From an uncultured Gammaproteobacteria bacterium (GTDB lineage Bacteria; Pseudomonadota; Gammaproteobacteria; HK1): a DNA stretch of 57,717 bases. Position 1 is the first letter of the stretch. Each line of letters opens with the position of its first letter. The notes beneath the pieces are model-generated. The model was not told where the DNA came from, did no database searches, and saw nothing but the letters and a program-made list of their open reading frames with translations. Where the stretch lies: contig CAMYJH010000016.1 of the NCBI GenBank assembly GCA_947258715.1, positions 1 to 57,717 on the forward strand, read 5' to 3'. The position numbers and the translations under genes are program-made. Positions 1 through 7,424 of this stretch are shown in pieces.

Positions 1-62
1 GCGTGTGGCCATCAACGGTCGAATAGATAAATAGTATGTGCGCCATATTCGGCGGAGAATCC

Positions 63-192
63 GGGGACAGTATACGTAATTCGATGAAGTCGCTGGTTTG
101 CAAGAAGGTAACGAGTTGGCCAGGATGGCCCGTGTTGCTGTTCCATCTTTTCCGCACCACGTCACGCAGCGGGCAATAGGTATATTGTCCCC
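63..192. repeat. Type A repeat, RAYT-derived short form
   Basis: Bounded by GGGGACAGTATAC on the left and an imperfect complement (AATAGGTATATTGTCCCC) on the right. Inside, positions 125-172 encode MARVAVPSFPHHVTQR, the start of a REP-associated tyrosine transposase, which then runs straight into the right repeat end. The element is therefore an internally deleted, non-autonomous derivative of the element at 9431-9892, which shares the same left end and the same start of the transposase frame. No function beyond mobility is suggested. Confidence 0.75.
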
Positions 193-200
193 AAAATTCG

Positions 201-644
201 TCAGCGGACGATAACGCAGTTGACCTCGCAGATATTTGCGACTTTTCTAGACACGCTACCCAAGAGCGTGCCCTTCACCTTGCCGAGTCCGCGAGTACCT
301 AACACGACCAAGTCACTGTTGTGTCTTTTCGCGCGCTTGACAATTGCAGTGGCGGGGTCACCACGTTCGATCGTTTTTTGAATCTTCTTAGCGCCTGCTT
401 TTTTAGCTCGCTGCTCGGCATCGCCAAGAATCTGGTTGGCCACAAACTCAAGCACATCCATTCGACCCTGACCGATGTTTTCAACCTTCGCCATCTTCAT
501 TAGCTGCGGCGGCACCTGCATATCCCTAATCACATTCAGAAAATGAAGCGACGCATCATATTTCATTGCCACATTGGCCGCCAAGGCGACGGCTCTATTC
601 GACGCAGGGGATCCATCAATCGCCACCAAAATTTTATTAATCAT
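201..644 (-). CDS. Universal stress protein (UspA family)
   Basis: A 147-residue single-domain Usp protein. It begins MINKILVAIDGSPASNRAV, with the usual first beta strand and the Asp that contacts ATP. It ends with GTRGLGKVKGTLLGSVSRKV, the G-2x-G-9x-G-S ATP-binding signature of the nucleotide-binding Usp subfamily. The ATG at 644 is chosen because GGAGG lies just upstream (CTTGGAGGTACTGCGC); an earlier in-frame start at 659 lacks this. Such proteins are cytoplasmic and modulate survival under starvation or energy stress, but the client here is unknown. It is followed on the same strand by no gene in the window: its stop lies only 9 bp from a type A repeat. Upstream on the same strand are two GST genes, so a stress-response neighbourhood is plausible. 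Confidence 0.92.
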   Translation of the reverse strand: MINKILVAIDGSPASNRAVALAANVAMKYDASLHFLNVIRDMQVPPQLMKMAKVENIGQGRMDVLEFVANQILGDAEQRAKKAGAKKIQKTIERGDPATAIVKRAKRHNSDLVVLGTRGLGKVKGTLLGSVSRKVANICEVNCVIVR

Positions 645-757
645 GCGCAGTACCTCCAAGTTTGGTTAAATCGAGAATGTCGCCCGTACTTTGCGCGTGG
701 TCCTGTCAACTTAATGCAGAACTTTTCGTATTCGGAATGCATTCGCCCAGGGGGCAT

Positions 758-1378
758 TCAGAGTTCATAAACGAGCTGGACTGAAGGGCGCTGCATTACG
801 GCTGTTGCCACTCTGTTTACATTTACGAACGAATCCACCGAAGGATGATTATGGGAGTCCGATAACCAGGTCGTCAGCATAAAAAGATAGATGTCCGCCG
901 CGCTGAAGCGCTCACCCAACAGCCAATCATTTTCGCCAATGGCATCATCAACCACCTGCCATAGCTCGCGCAACCGAGTAATAGATCGGCGTTTCACACT
1001 GGCTTCGTCCTGAGTAGAGTCACAAAATCGCCACGGGTAGTAAGTCATCTGGTATGCGTTCTGCAAGGAACTCGAGAAGAAGAACAGCCATTGAAGGAAA
1101 AGACCCCGCTCGGTGCTGTCCACAGCAGGTGCCAGCTGATATTCGGGGTAACGATCGCACAGAAACGTCGTAATGGCGCCGCATTCATAGATTGCGCCTT
1201 TCTCCCATACCAAGACCGGGATCCAGCCATTGGGATTCAGCGCAAGCACCTCAGGGTCACGAGGCGAATCCATCGAGATGCTGGTCCATATCAACTCATA
1301 GGGAGCCCGGATCTCTTCGAGAACAACACGCACACCCATTGCGGCACTGCCGTCGGAATAATAAAGGCGATAGGTCAT
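758..1378 (-). CDS. Glutathione S-transferase family protein
   Basis: A 206-residue protein with an N-terminal thioredoxin-like GST domain of about 80 residues (MTYRLYYSDGSAAMGVRVVL; the NPNGWIPVLV segment gives the cis-Pro of the GSH site; YECGAITTFL supplies the SNAIL-like motif). A helical C-terminal domain follows, with the LLGERFSAADIYLFML signature (N-capping box) that is diagnostic of the fold. Probable role: cytosolic glutathione conjugation or thiol chemistry; the substrate cannot be told. It lies about 60 bp downstream of a second, quite different GST on the same strand, and the pair probably shares a transcript. Confidence 0.9.
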   Translation of the reverse strand: MTYRLYYSDGSAAMGVRVVLEEIRAPYELIWTSISMDSPRDPEVLALNPNGWIPVLVWEKGAIYECGAITTFLCDRYPEYQLAPAVDSTERGLFLQWLFFFSSSLQNAYQMTYYPWRFCDSTQDEASVKRRSITRLRELWQVVDDAIGENDWLLGERFSAADIYLFMLTTWLSDSHNHPSVDSFVNVNRVATAVMQRPSVQLVYEL

Positions 1379-1438
1379 GGATAGGATTTCTAACAGACGA
1401 ATTTCCAGGAGGGTCTCGAGGATAAAGAGTCCCGCCTG

Positions 1439-2059
1439 CTATTTCCCTCTTCCCTCGTAGTACGCAGCCACACCCGGGTTCGCAGCGACTCTTTCCATGT
1501 GTTGGGCAAGAAGCGGTGCAACTCTGTCTACCAAGTCGCTGGGGACGTAGTCCAGGAAACCCGACTTCAGAGCGCGAATCCATACAAAAACCTTGAGATC
1601 GGCTACCGTAAGGCGGCCATCCGCAAAGTACTCTCCACCCGCAGCCTCGAGTCGGGCATTGAGGGTTTTGAGATAGGTCGTGAACGCCCCGTCTACCAGC
1701 TTTTCGCGCGCAGCCTTGAGTTCATCGCCTTCCATGCCAAACGTGCGGACCAGAAAATGCAATACGTCTTCAACCGCATCCATGACCTCATCACACAGAA
1801 AAGCCTGCCATGGGTCCACGGGGTACAGGCCGGCCTGCTTCCCGAAATAGCGGTTCATTGCATTTGACTGGCCATAGACACCATCATTGATCTCCAGGGT
1901 AGGCACAGCATTAAACGGTGTGCCAGCGCGCATCTGTCCAAATTCCGAGAACGAAATCCGGTGATCTTCAAATTCAATGCCACCAATTGATAAAGCGATC
2001 CTTGTCGGTTCGGCGCGCCCGCCGTCGATATCGAAATAGGTCAGTTTAATCGTGCTCAT
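1439..2059 (-). CDS. Glutathione S-transferase, sigma-like
   Basis: A 206-residue protein that opens MSTIKLTYFDIDGGRAEPTRIAL. The Tyr near residue 8 followed by GRAEPTR is characteristic of alpha/mu/pi/sigma-type GSTs, in which the Tyr activates the glutathione thiol. The middle segment VPTLEINDGVYGQSNAMNRY carries the cis-Pro and the QSNA (SNAIL) GSH-binding loop. The C-terminal helical domain has the GRLTVADLKVFVW capping box. It is first gene of a two-GST unit; a type A repeat begins 28 bp upstream of its start and may carry or disrupt its promoter. The substrate is unknown. Confidence 0.92.
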   Translation of the reverse strand: MSTIKLTYFDIDGGRAEPTRIALSIGGIEFEDHRISFSEFGQMRAGTPFNAVPTLEINDGVYGQSNAMNRYFGKQAGLYPVDPWQAFLCDEVMDAVEDVLHFLVRTFGMEGDELKAAREKLVDGAFTTYLKTLNARLEAAGGEYFADGRLTVADLKVFVWIRALKSGFLDYVPSDLVDRVAPLLAQHMERVAANPGVAAYYEGRGK

Positions 2060-2086
2060 GCTGCCCTCATATTTATCGGCAATTCC

Positions 2087-2166
2087 GAGGACAGTATACC
2101 TATTTCATTTCAAGTCCTTTTTCCCGTAAGGCCTAAATAATTGCGTAATTAAGTATACTGACGCCC
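2087..2166. repeat. Type A repeat, short (A2) form
   Basis: About 80 bp. The left end GAGGACAGTATACC and the right end AAGTATACTGACGCCC are complementary at their tips. The interior (CTATTTCATTTCAAGTCC, then AATTGCGTAATTAAG) closely matches two other copies at 29840-29922 and 51756-51833. It carries no coding capacity. With the copy at 63-192 it brackets the usp-gst-gst block. Confidence 0.8.
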
Positions 2167-2449
2167 AAATTGCCTTATGCGTTTCCCGATAGCTGCTCGT
2201 TGTATGCGTCTGCGTCATTGCAAGCTCAGGCATACAGTTTCTTTGGCTTCTAACTCGTTATTAGCCCGTTCCGGTAGATTGGATAAAGAAGGTTGCAGCG
2301 GGCTACTGCTTCAGTATTTCCCTTACGCAAAGCGGGATTTTTCCCGCCGCGCCGATTATATCCCGCCAACGCCAGCCGTCATCCGCGATCCCTAACACAG
2401 CGGAGAGGACATTCACAAATTTGTAGTATCGGCCCGGTAGCCTCGCAGG

Positions 2450-2854
2450 ATGAGAGTCTGGAGCCTTACAGGAAGCAAACCCATCGCCGCGCGGATCGTT
2501 GCGGGTATGGTCCTGGCTCTTCCATTGGCCGCATTGTGCGGAGAGGGTCAGGTAAGCCTCGATGAGCTCAATCGAGATGTCTCGGTGGTAAAAATCAGCC
2601 CGGTTGCGATTGATGGTAAAAGGGTGGTCGCCGAAAAACAGCGCATTGAGGAGGTTGCCAACCACCTTTGCGAACGATTTGGCGGCAACCTCAAGTCTCT
2701 GGAGCTGGATCCCCAGCGCCCGATCGGCCGGAATGAAATAGTCTCCTACTATGATGGCGTCGATATCCAGCACTATCGACTCAACCGAGCAGATCGGTTC
2801 ACCGCCTTCAAGTCCGTCATCTGCATCGGTCTCGTGCTTGGCGGGTACGACTGA
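2450..2854 (+). CDS. Hypothetical secreted protein
   Basis: A 134-residue frame with a Sec signal-like N terminus (IAARIVAGMVLALPLAALCGEG), which suggests export and possibly cleavage near Ala-Leu-Cys. The remainder has normal codon use for the window (mostly C or G at the third position) but no family I recognise. Several Cys residues lie in the mature part. No strong ribosome-binding site is visible before the ATG at 2450; an internal ATG at 2507 would also leave a signal peptide. The gene stands alone between a type A repeat and a repeat-rich gap. It may be a degraded gene. Confidence 0.45.
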   Translation: MRVWSLTGSKPIAARIVAGMVLALPLAALCGEGQVSLDELNRDVSVVKISPVAIDGKRVVAEKQRIEEVANHLCERFGGNLKSLELDPQRPIGRNEIVSYYDGVDIQHYRLNRADRFTAFKSVICIGLVLGGYD

Positions 2855-3024
2855 AGCGCCAGGATCGGAATCGTTCCCCAATCTCTCGACCACCTTCTTC
2901 TGTGGGAAGGGCGGGGGCACTGCAGTCGAGAGCGCGCCGAGCAAGGATTCCAACTTTAACCTGCGCCTGCGTGCTGCTGCCGAGGATGGCGGTTAGCGCT
3001 AATGGAAGATTGTTTCTTTACTGG

Positions 3025-3044
3025 ATCCCTGCTTTCGCAGGGAT
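3025..3044. repeat. Small palindromic intergenic repeat
   Basis: ATCCCTGCTTTCGCAGGGAT is a perfect 8-bp stem with a 4-base loop. It resembles the widespread proteobacterial intergenic repeat with the pattern GGATTCCCGCTTTCGCGGGA. No gene is visible between 2855 and the sigma relic at 3281, apart from this and the REP at 3147. Confidence 0.5.
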
Positions 3045-3146
3045 TAGGGTTGGGTCCAGGTTTCCGCTTTAGGGAGGATCGAGGCAGAGGACTTTGCTCT
3101 CCGTTTTCACAGGGACAAGCTTTTCAAGGCATGGCGACATTTTCAG

Positions 3147-3173
3147 TTCGCGAGCAAGCTCGCTCCTACGAGG
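3147..3173. repeat. REP-like palindrome
   Basis: TTCGCGAGCAAGCTCGCTCC contains the palindrome GCGAGC-AA-GCTCGC followed by TACGAGG. It matches the classical Pseudomonas-type REP pattern (GCGGGCAAGCCCGCTCCTAC). REP elements are typically mobilised by RAYT transposases, whose relics occur elsewhere in this window. Confidence 0.6.
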
Positions 3174-3280
3174 CGCCGTGCAGATTGCGGATGCGAGCGG
3201 CGCAAACTGCGAGGCTGTCCCGTCAGCCGCCTCATTTGGCGCAGTTTCATCAACGATGGGTTGACGGTGATTTTGTGTAA

Positions 3281-3460
3281 TCAGGTCTTCAGATCCGAAC
3301 GACCCTCGAAGTACTCCAAGCCGCGGAAAACGTTTAGAAACGCATCTTGCACGTCGTCCTCGGCCAGACGCCGGTCGCACAGGATCCGCTCGGCGAGCGT
3401 CAGCATCCATGATATGTTGCCGCACACGATACGCTCTGCGTCCCTCTCTTCGGGAAGTTC
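3281..3460 (-). pseudogene. ECF sigma factor relic (region 2)
   Basis: The minus strand encodes about 59 residues that end abruptly at a TGA. They include AERILCDRRLAEDDVQDAFL and NVFRGLEYFEGRSDLKT. This is the region 2 pattern of ECF sigma-70 factors (initial core-binding helix, DVQDAFLNVF, then GRSDLKTW). The N terminus is preceded by a stop with no start codon, and everything after LKT (the rest of region 2, and region 4) is missing. It is a gene fragment with no role of its own. An intact but different ECF sigma gene begins at 57272. Confidence 0.7.
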
Positions 3461-3663
3461 TCAGACGTGCTTTGTTGCTGCTTTTTCTGCATCGGAGCGT
3501 GATGGGTGTTTATAGCCTTCGGTAGGGAACGCGCTCGCAACTCAATGCGCGGTCGTTGCCAAGTGTAACCCGGACTTAATTTTGAACGTCTAACTCTCGA
3601 TCTGTTAACAATACTTTGTCCGGACACCGGGCGCCGGTGCCGCAATCGCGGACGGGAAACGCA

Positions 3664-4944
3664 TTGGACCTGTTTTCACTCAGTGTTGTCACAGGCGGAC
3701 TGCTGTTGTACTCGTTGGTCTCGGGCCGCTTGACGGGAACGGTGGTCACGGCTCCCATGGTTTTCGTGACCTTCGGTTTTCTCATTGGCCCGGGTGGGCT
3801 CAGTGTCGCCGACGTGAGCGCGAGTCATTCGGTGATACACACCATCGCCGAACTGACGCTCGTGCTGGTGTTATTCACCGACGCGGCGCGCATCGACCTG
3901 AAGCAGGTCCGTCGCGACCACGGCCTGCCCGTGCGAATGCTCGCCGTCGGGCTGCCGTTGGCGATCCTCTCGGGCGCCTGGGTCGCGACTATGCTTTTCC
4001 CGGACTTCTCGCTGTGGGAAGCCGCGCTACTGGCAGCGCTGTTGGCGCCGACCGATGCGGCGCTCGGGCAGTCGGTCGTGTCGGCCAAAGCGGTACCGCT
4101 GCGGATCCGCCAGTCGATCAACATCGAGAGCGGCCTCAACGACGGCATCGCGTTGCCGGCGGTGCTGCTGTTCGCCGCGCTGGCGGGCGCCGCCCACGGT
4201 GCGAACGAGGCCGGCGACTGGCTGCGGTTCGGACTGCTGCAGATCACGCTGGGTCCGCTGGCGGGCGCGATCATCGGCTACGTCGGCGGGCGACTGATCG
4301 ACACCGCGGCCGAACGGGCATGGGCGACGACGGCATTCCAGGGCATCGGCATCCTGTCGTTGTCCGTGCTCGCCTATGTCCTCGCCGAGCTGATCGGCGG
4401 CAACGGTTTCATCTCCGCCTTCGTCAGCGGCATCTTGTTTGGCAACATCATCCGCCATCCGTGCACCTACCTGTTCGAATTCATGGAGAGCGAAGGCCAG
4501 CTGCTGATGCTGATCACGTTTCTGGTGTTCGGCGCGGCGCTTCTGCCCGAGGGCCTCGCGCACGTCGACGCCGCATTCGTCTTCTACGCCGTGTTGAGCC
4601 TGACGGCGATACGCATGATCCCCATCGCGCTGTCGCTGCTGGGTTCGGGCATTCGTCTGCCGACGTATCTGTTCCTCGGCTGGTTCGGCCCGCGCGGACT
4701 TGCCTCGATCCTGTTCGTGCTGCTGATCCTGGAACAGGCGGAGATTCCGCATCGCGCCGAGTTACTGTCCATTACCGTGATCACGGTTGCATTGAGCGTG
4801 ATCGTGCACGGCGTTACAGCCGCACCGCTCGCCGCGGCGTACGGGAGACTCGCCGAACGCATGGGCGAGTGCGAGGAGAGCAAAGCCGTATCCGACATGC
4901 CGCTCAGAGAAGGGCTGATGACCAACAACAATCCGGAGCCGTAA
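3664..4944 (+). CDS. CPA1-type cation/proton antiporter
   Basis: About 426 residues, strongly hydrophobic, with some 12 predicted membrane segments. It shows the Na+/H+ exchanger (NhaP-like) signatures: TAPMVFVTFGFLIGPGG near the N terminus, ALLAPTDAALGQSVV (the APTD motif), then INIESGLNDGIALPAVLLF, where the ND pair marks the ion site of electroneutral CPA1 exchangers. A later GWFGPRGLASILFVLL motif (the PRG of the family) is present. The TTG at 3664 is chosen because family members begin at the DLFSL segment; an earlier TTG at 3616 is also open. It is the first gene of an operon with only 3 bp to the Rieske/glutamate-synthase-like gene, so its pH or cation role is presumably tied to that pathway. 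Confidence 0.88.
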   Translation: MDLFSLSVVTGGLLLYSLVSGRLTGTVVTAPMVFVTFGFLIGPGGLSVADVSASHSVIHTIAELTLVLVLFTDAARIDLKQVRRDHGLPVRMLAVGLPLAILSGAWVATMLFPDFSLWEAALLAALLAPTDAALGQSVVSAKAVPLRIRQSINIESGLNDGIALPAVLLFAALAGAAHGANEAGDWLRFGLLQITLGPLAGAIIGYVGGRLIDTAAERAWATTAFQGIGILSLSVLAYVLAELIGGNGFISAFVSGILFGNIIRHPCTYLFEFMESEGQLLMLITFLVFGAALLPEGLAHVDAAFVFYAVLSLTAIRMIPIALSLLGSGIRLPTYLFLGWFGPRGLASILFVLLILEQAEIPHRAELLSITVITVALSVIVHGVTAAPLAAAYGRLAERMGECEESKAVSDMPLREGLMTNNNPEP

Positions 4945-4947
4945 ACG

Positions 4948-6561
4948 ATGAAAGCATTGCCGATATATTCCCTGGAGGATCTCGAGGATCGCGTGCCCGC
5001 GCATGCGCTCGTGGCCAACGTCGATCTGGTTGTTATTCGCTATGACGATCGAGTCAGTGTGCTGTACGGACGCTGCGCACACCGCGGAGCGTTGATGGCC
5101 GACGGTCACGTTGACGGCGACAATCTCATCTGCGGCGTGCACGGCTGGGACTACCGGCTCGACACCGGCGTCAGCGAATACAACAACACCGAGACGCTGC
5201 CCAAGTTCAACGCCTGGGTCGAAGACGGTAATGTCGTCGTCGACGAAGACGAGATCGCATCTTGGGCAAAGCAGCATCCGCAGCCGTACAAACGCGACGC
5301 CTACCAGGGAGCCTACCAGGACCCGACCGGCACGGCCGACGAGCCGTACGTCAAATTCATCCGCAAGCTTTCGGGCGAAGGTTTGAGCAAGGTCGGCCAT
5401 CACGGCCCGGCCGCTGCGATGGGCGTGCCGCGCGACAGCCTTCCGAAATGGGACGACCTGCAGTTCGTTGTCGGCCAGCTCCACAAGCTGCCGCTGCTCG
5501 ACAACGAACCCGTCGACACCGATATCACCATCGGTCCTAACGCCGCGAAACCCTTGCGCCTCGAGATACCGCTGTTCGTCTCGGACATGAGCTTCGGCGC
5601 GTTGTCCGAGGAGGCCAAGGTCGCGCTGTCCAAAGGCGCCGAGCTTGCCGGCACCGGCATCTGCTCCGGCGAAGGCGGCATGCTGCCCGAAGAGCAGGCG
5701 GCAAACTCGCGCTACTTCTACGAGCTCGCGTCGGCACGCTTCGGCTTCTCGTGGGAGAAAGTGCAAAAGGCGCAGGCGTTTCATTTCAAGGGCGGCCAGG
5801 GCGCGAAGACCGGCACCGGCGGTCACCTGCCGGGCGTCAAGGTCAAAGGCAAGATCGCCAAAGTGCGCGAGCTGCCCGAAGGCGAGCCCGCGATCTCGCC
5901 GGCGCGGTTTCCGGACTGGGAGAGCTTGAGTCAATTTCGCGACTTCGCGGCCGACGTGCGCGAGCGCACCGGCGGCATACCGGTCGGGTTCAAGCTCTCG
6001 GCACAACACATCGAGAAGGACATCGACGCTGCGCTCGAGGTCGGCGTCGACTACATCATCCTCGACGGCCGCGGCGGCGGCACCGGCGCGGCGCCGCTGA
6101 TCTTCCGCGACAATATATCGGTGCCGACGATCCCAGCGCTCGCGCGGGCGAGGAAGCACCTCGACTCGTGCGACGCGGAAGGCGTCACGCTGATCATAAC
6201 CGGCGGACTGCGTGTCCCGGCAGACTTCGCGAAGGCAATGGCGCTCGGCGCCGACGGCATCGCCGTCTCCAATGCCGCGATCCAGGCGATCGGCTGTCTC
6301 GGCATGCGCGCCTGTCACACGAACAATTGCCCGGTTGGCATCGCAACGCAAAAACCGCACTTGAGGGCGCGACTGCCCGTCGACATCGCGGCCGAACGTC
6401 TCTCAAGATTCTTCGAGGCGGCCGTCGAACTCATGACCGTCGTCGCACGCGCCGCCGGACACCGGCACCTGTCCGACTTCAATGCCTCCGATCTGACGTC
6501 GTTCAAGACCGATATGTGCCAGCTGGCCGGCGTTGCCTACGGCGGCGTCTCTGCCGACTGA
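4948..6561 (+). CDS. Rieske-fused glutamate-synthase-like FMN protein
   Basis: A 537-residue fusion. Residues 1-105 form a Rieske [2Fe-2S] domain with ligands C43-x-H45 and C62-x2-H65 (CAHRG and CGVHGWDY). From about residue 150 it matches the FMN-binding synthase domain of glutamate synthase and its archaeal/GltB-like relatives: VSDMSFGALSEEAKVAL, KGGQGAKTGTGGHLPG, DGRGGGTGAAP. Cys450, Cys456 and Cys461 (CLGMRACHTNNCP) have the exact spacing of the 3Fe-4S cluster of glutamate synthase. There is no glutaminase domain. The Rieske domain may deliver electrons to the 3Fe-4S/FMN centre. The substrate is unknown. It is the second gene of four, 12 bp before the DUF5996 gene. Confidence 0.9.
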   Translation: MKALPIYSLEDLEDRVPAHALVANVDLVVIRYDDRVSVLYGRCAHRGALMADGHVDGDNLICGVHGWDYRLDTGVSEYNNTETLPKFNAWVEDGNVVVDEDEIASWAKQHPQPYKRDAYQGAYQDPTGTADEPYVKFIRKLSGEGLSKVGHHGPAAAMGVPRDSLPKWDDLQFVVGQLHKLPLLDNEPVDTDITIGPNAAKPLRLEIPLFVSDMSFGALSEEAKVALSKGAELAGTGICSGEGGMLPEEQAANSRYFYELASARFGFSWEKVQKAQAFHFKGGQGAKTGTGGHLPGVKVKGKIAKVRELPEGEPAISPARFPDWESLSQFRDFAADVRERTGGIPVGFKLSAQHIEKDIDAALEVGVDYIILDGRGGGTGAAPLIFRDNISVPTIPALARARKHLDSCDAEGVTLIITGGLRVPADFAKAMALGADGIAVSNAAIQAIGCLGMRACHTNNCPVGIATQKPHLRARLPVDIAAERLSRFFEAAVELMTVVARAAGHRHLSDFNASDLTSFKTDMCQLAGVAYGGVSAD

Positions 6562-6573
6562 CGAGGACACCCT

Positions 6574-7419
6574 ATGACCACGCAAAGATTTCCGGAACTG
6601 GACACCGACGCGATTAGAGAGACGCGCGATGCGCTGCACGCCTACGCGCGGGTGCAGGGCGACTGGCTCAAGACGACAAGGGCACGCAGGAAACACTGGT
6701 GGCACGCGAGTCTCAGACCGTCACTGACGGGGCTGACGACGGGCGTCGTTCACGCCGGCGCCGAGTTCGAGCTCGAACTCGACTTCATCGCGAATCTTCT
6801 GCGCGTTCGAACAACGGAGAAAGACTTCACCGAAGGCCTGACCGGACAGTCGGCCGCGAGCATCGCGTCCTGGCTCGACGAAACGCTCGTTTCTATTGGC
6901 GTCGACTCGTCGCTCGCGCCAGGCGACAAGGTTCGTGGCGACGAAAGTTTCCCCGATTACTCCACTGAGCAGGCGTTAAGCTTGCAGCGCGCGCTCGCGT
7001 CGGTCACGACTGCACTCGAGGACTTTCGCGCCGGCATCCGCGAAGAGACAAGCCCGATACAGGTCTGGCCGCACCATTTCGATCTGTCGATGATCTGGCT
7101 GCCCGGGCCAAAAGTGCCGGACCAGGATCCGGCGGACGAGGAGTACGCGGACAAGCAGATGAACTTCGGTTTCGTGTTCGGCGAAGAGAGCTTCGCTGAG
7201 CCGTATTGCTACGTGACGGCCTACCCCTTACCCGACGCTCTGTCGAAGGTCGAGCTGCCGGCGGGCACGACGTGGAAGAGCGAGGGCTTCAGCGGCGCCG
7301 TCCTCTTATATAAGGATCTCGTCGCAATGAACGACCCGGCCAGATACCTGCAGGAGCTCTGGTCGAGGCTGCTGGCGGCGGGACAGACCCATCTGGCAAC
7401 GAATAGATTACAGGGGTAA
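6574..7419 (+). CDS. DUF5996 family protein
   Basis: A 281-residue soluble protein. It matches the DUF5996 pattern, with a conserved HWWHASLRPSLTGLTTG segment near residue 40 and QVWPHHFDLSMIWLPG near residue 150, followed by an acidic stretch and NFGFVFGEES. The conserved His/Trp clusters hint at a ligand or metal pocket, but no activity is established for the family. It lies between the two Rieske-fusion genes, with 12 bp before and 5 bp after. This placement strongly suggests that it acts with them. Confidence 0.85.
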   Translation: MTTQRFPELDTDAIRETRDALHAYARVQGDWLKTTRARRKHWWHASLRPSLTGLTTGVVHAGAEFELELDFIANLLRVRTTEKDFTEGLTGQSAASIASWLDETLVSIGVDSSLAPGDKVRGDESFPDYSTEQALSLQRALASVTTALEDFRAGIREETSPIQVWPHHFDLSMIWLPGPKVPDQDPADEEYADKQMNFGFVFGEESFAEPYCYVTAYPLPDALSKVELPAGTTWKSEGFSGAVLLYKDLVAMNDPARYLQELWSRLLAAGQTHLATNRLQG

Positions 7420-7424
7420 GCGCA

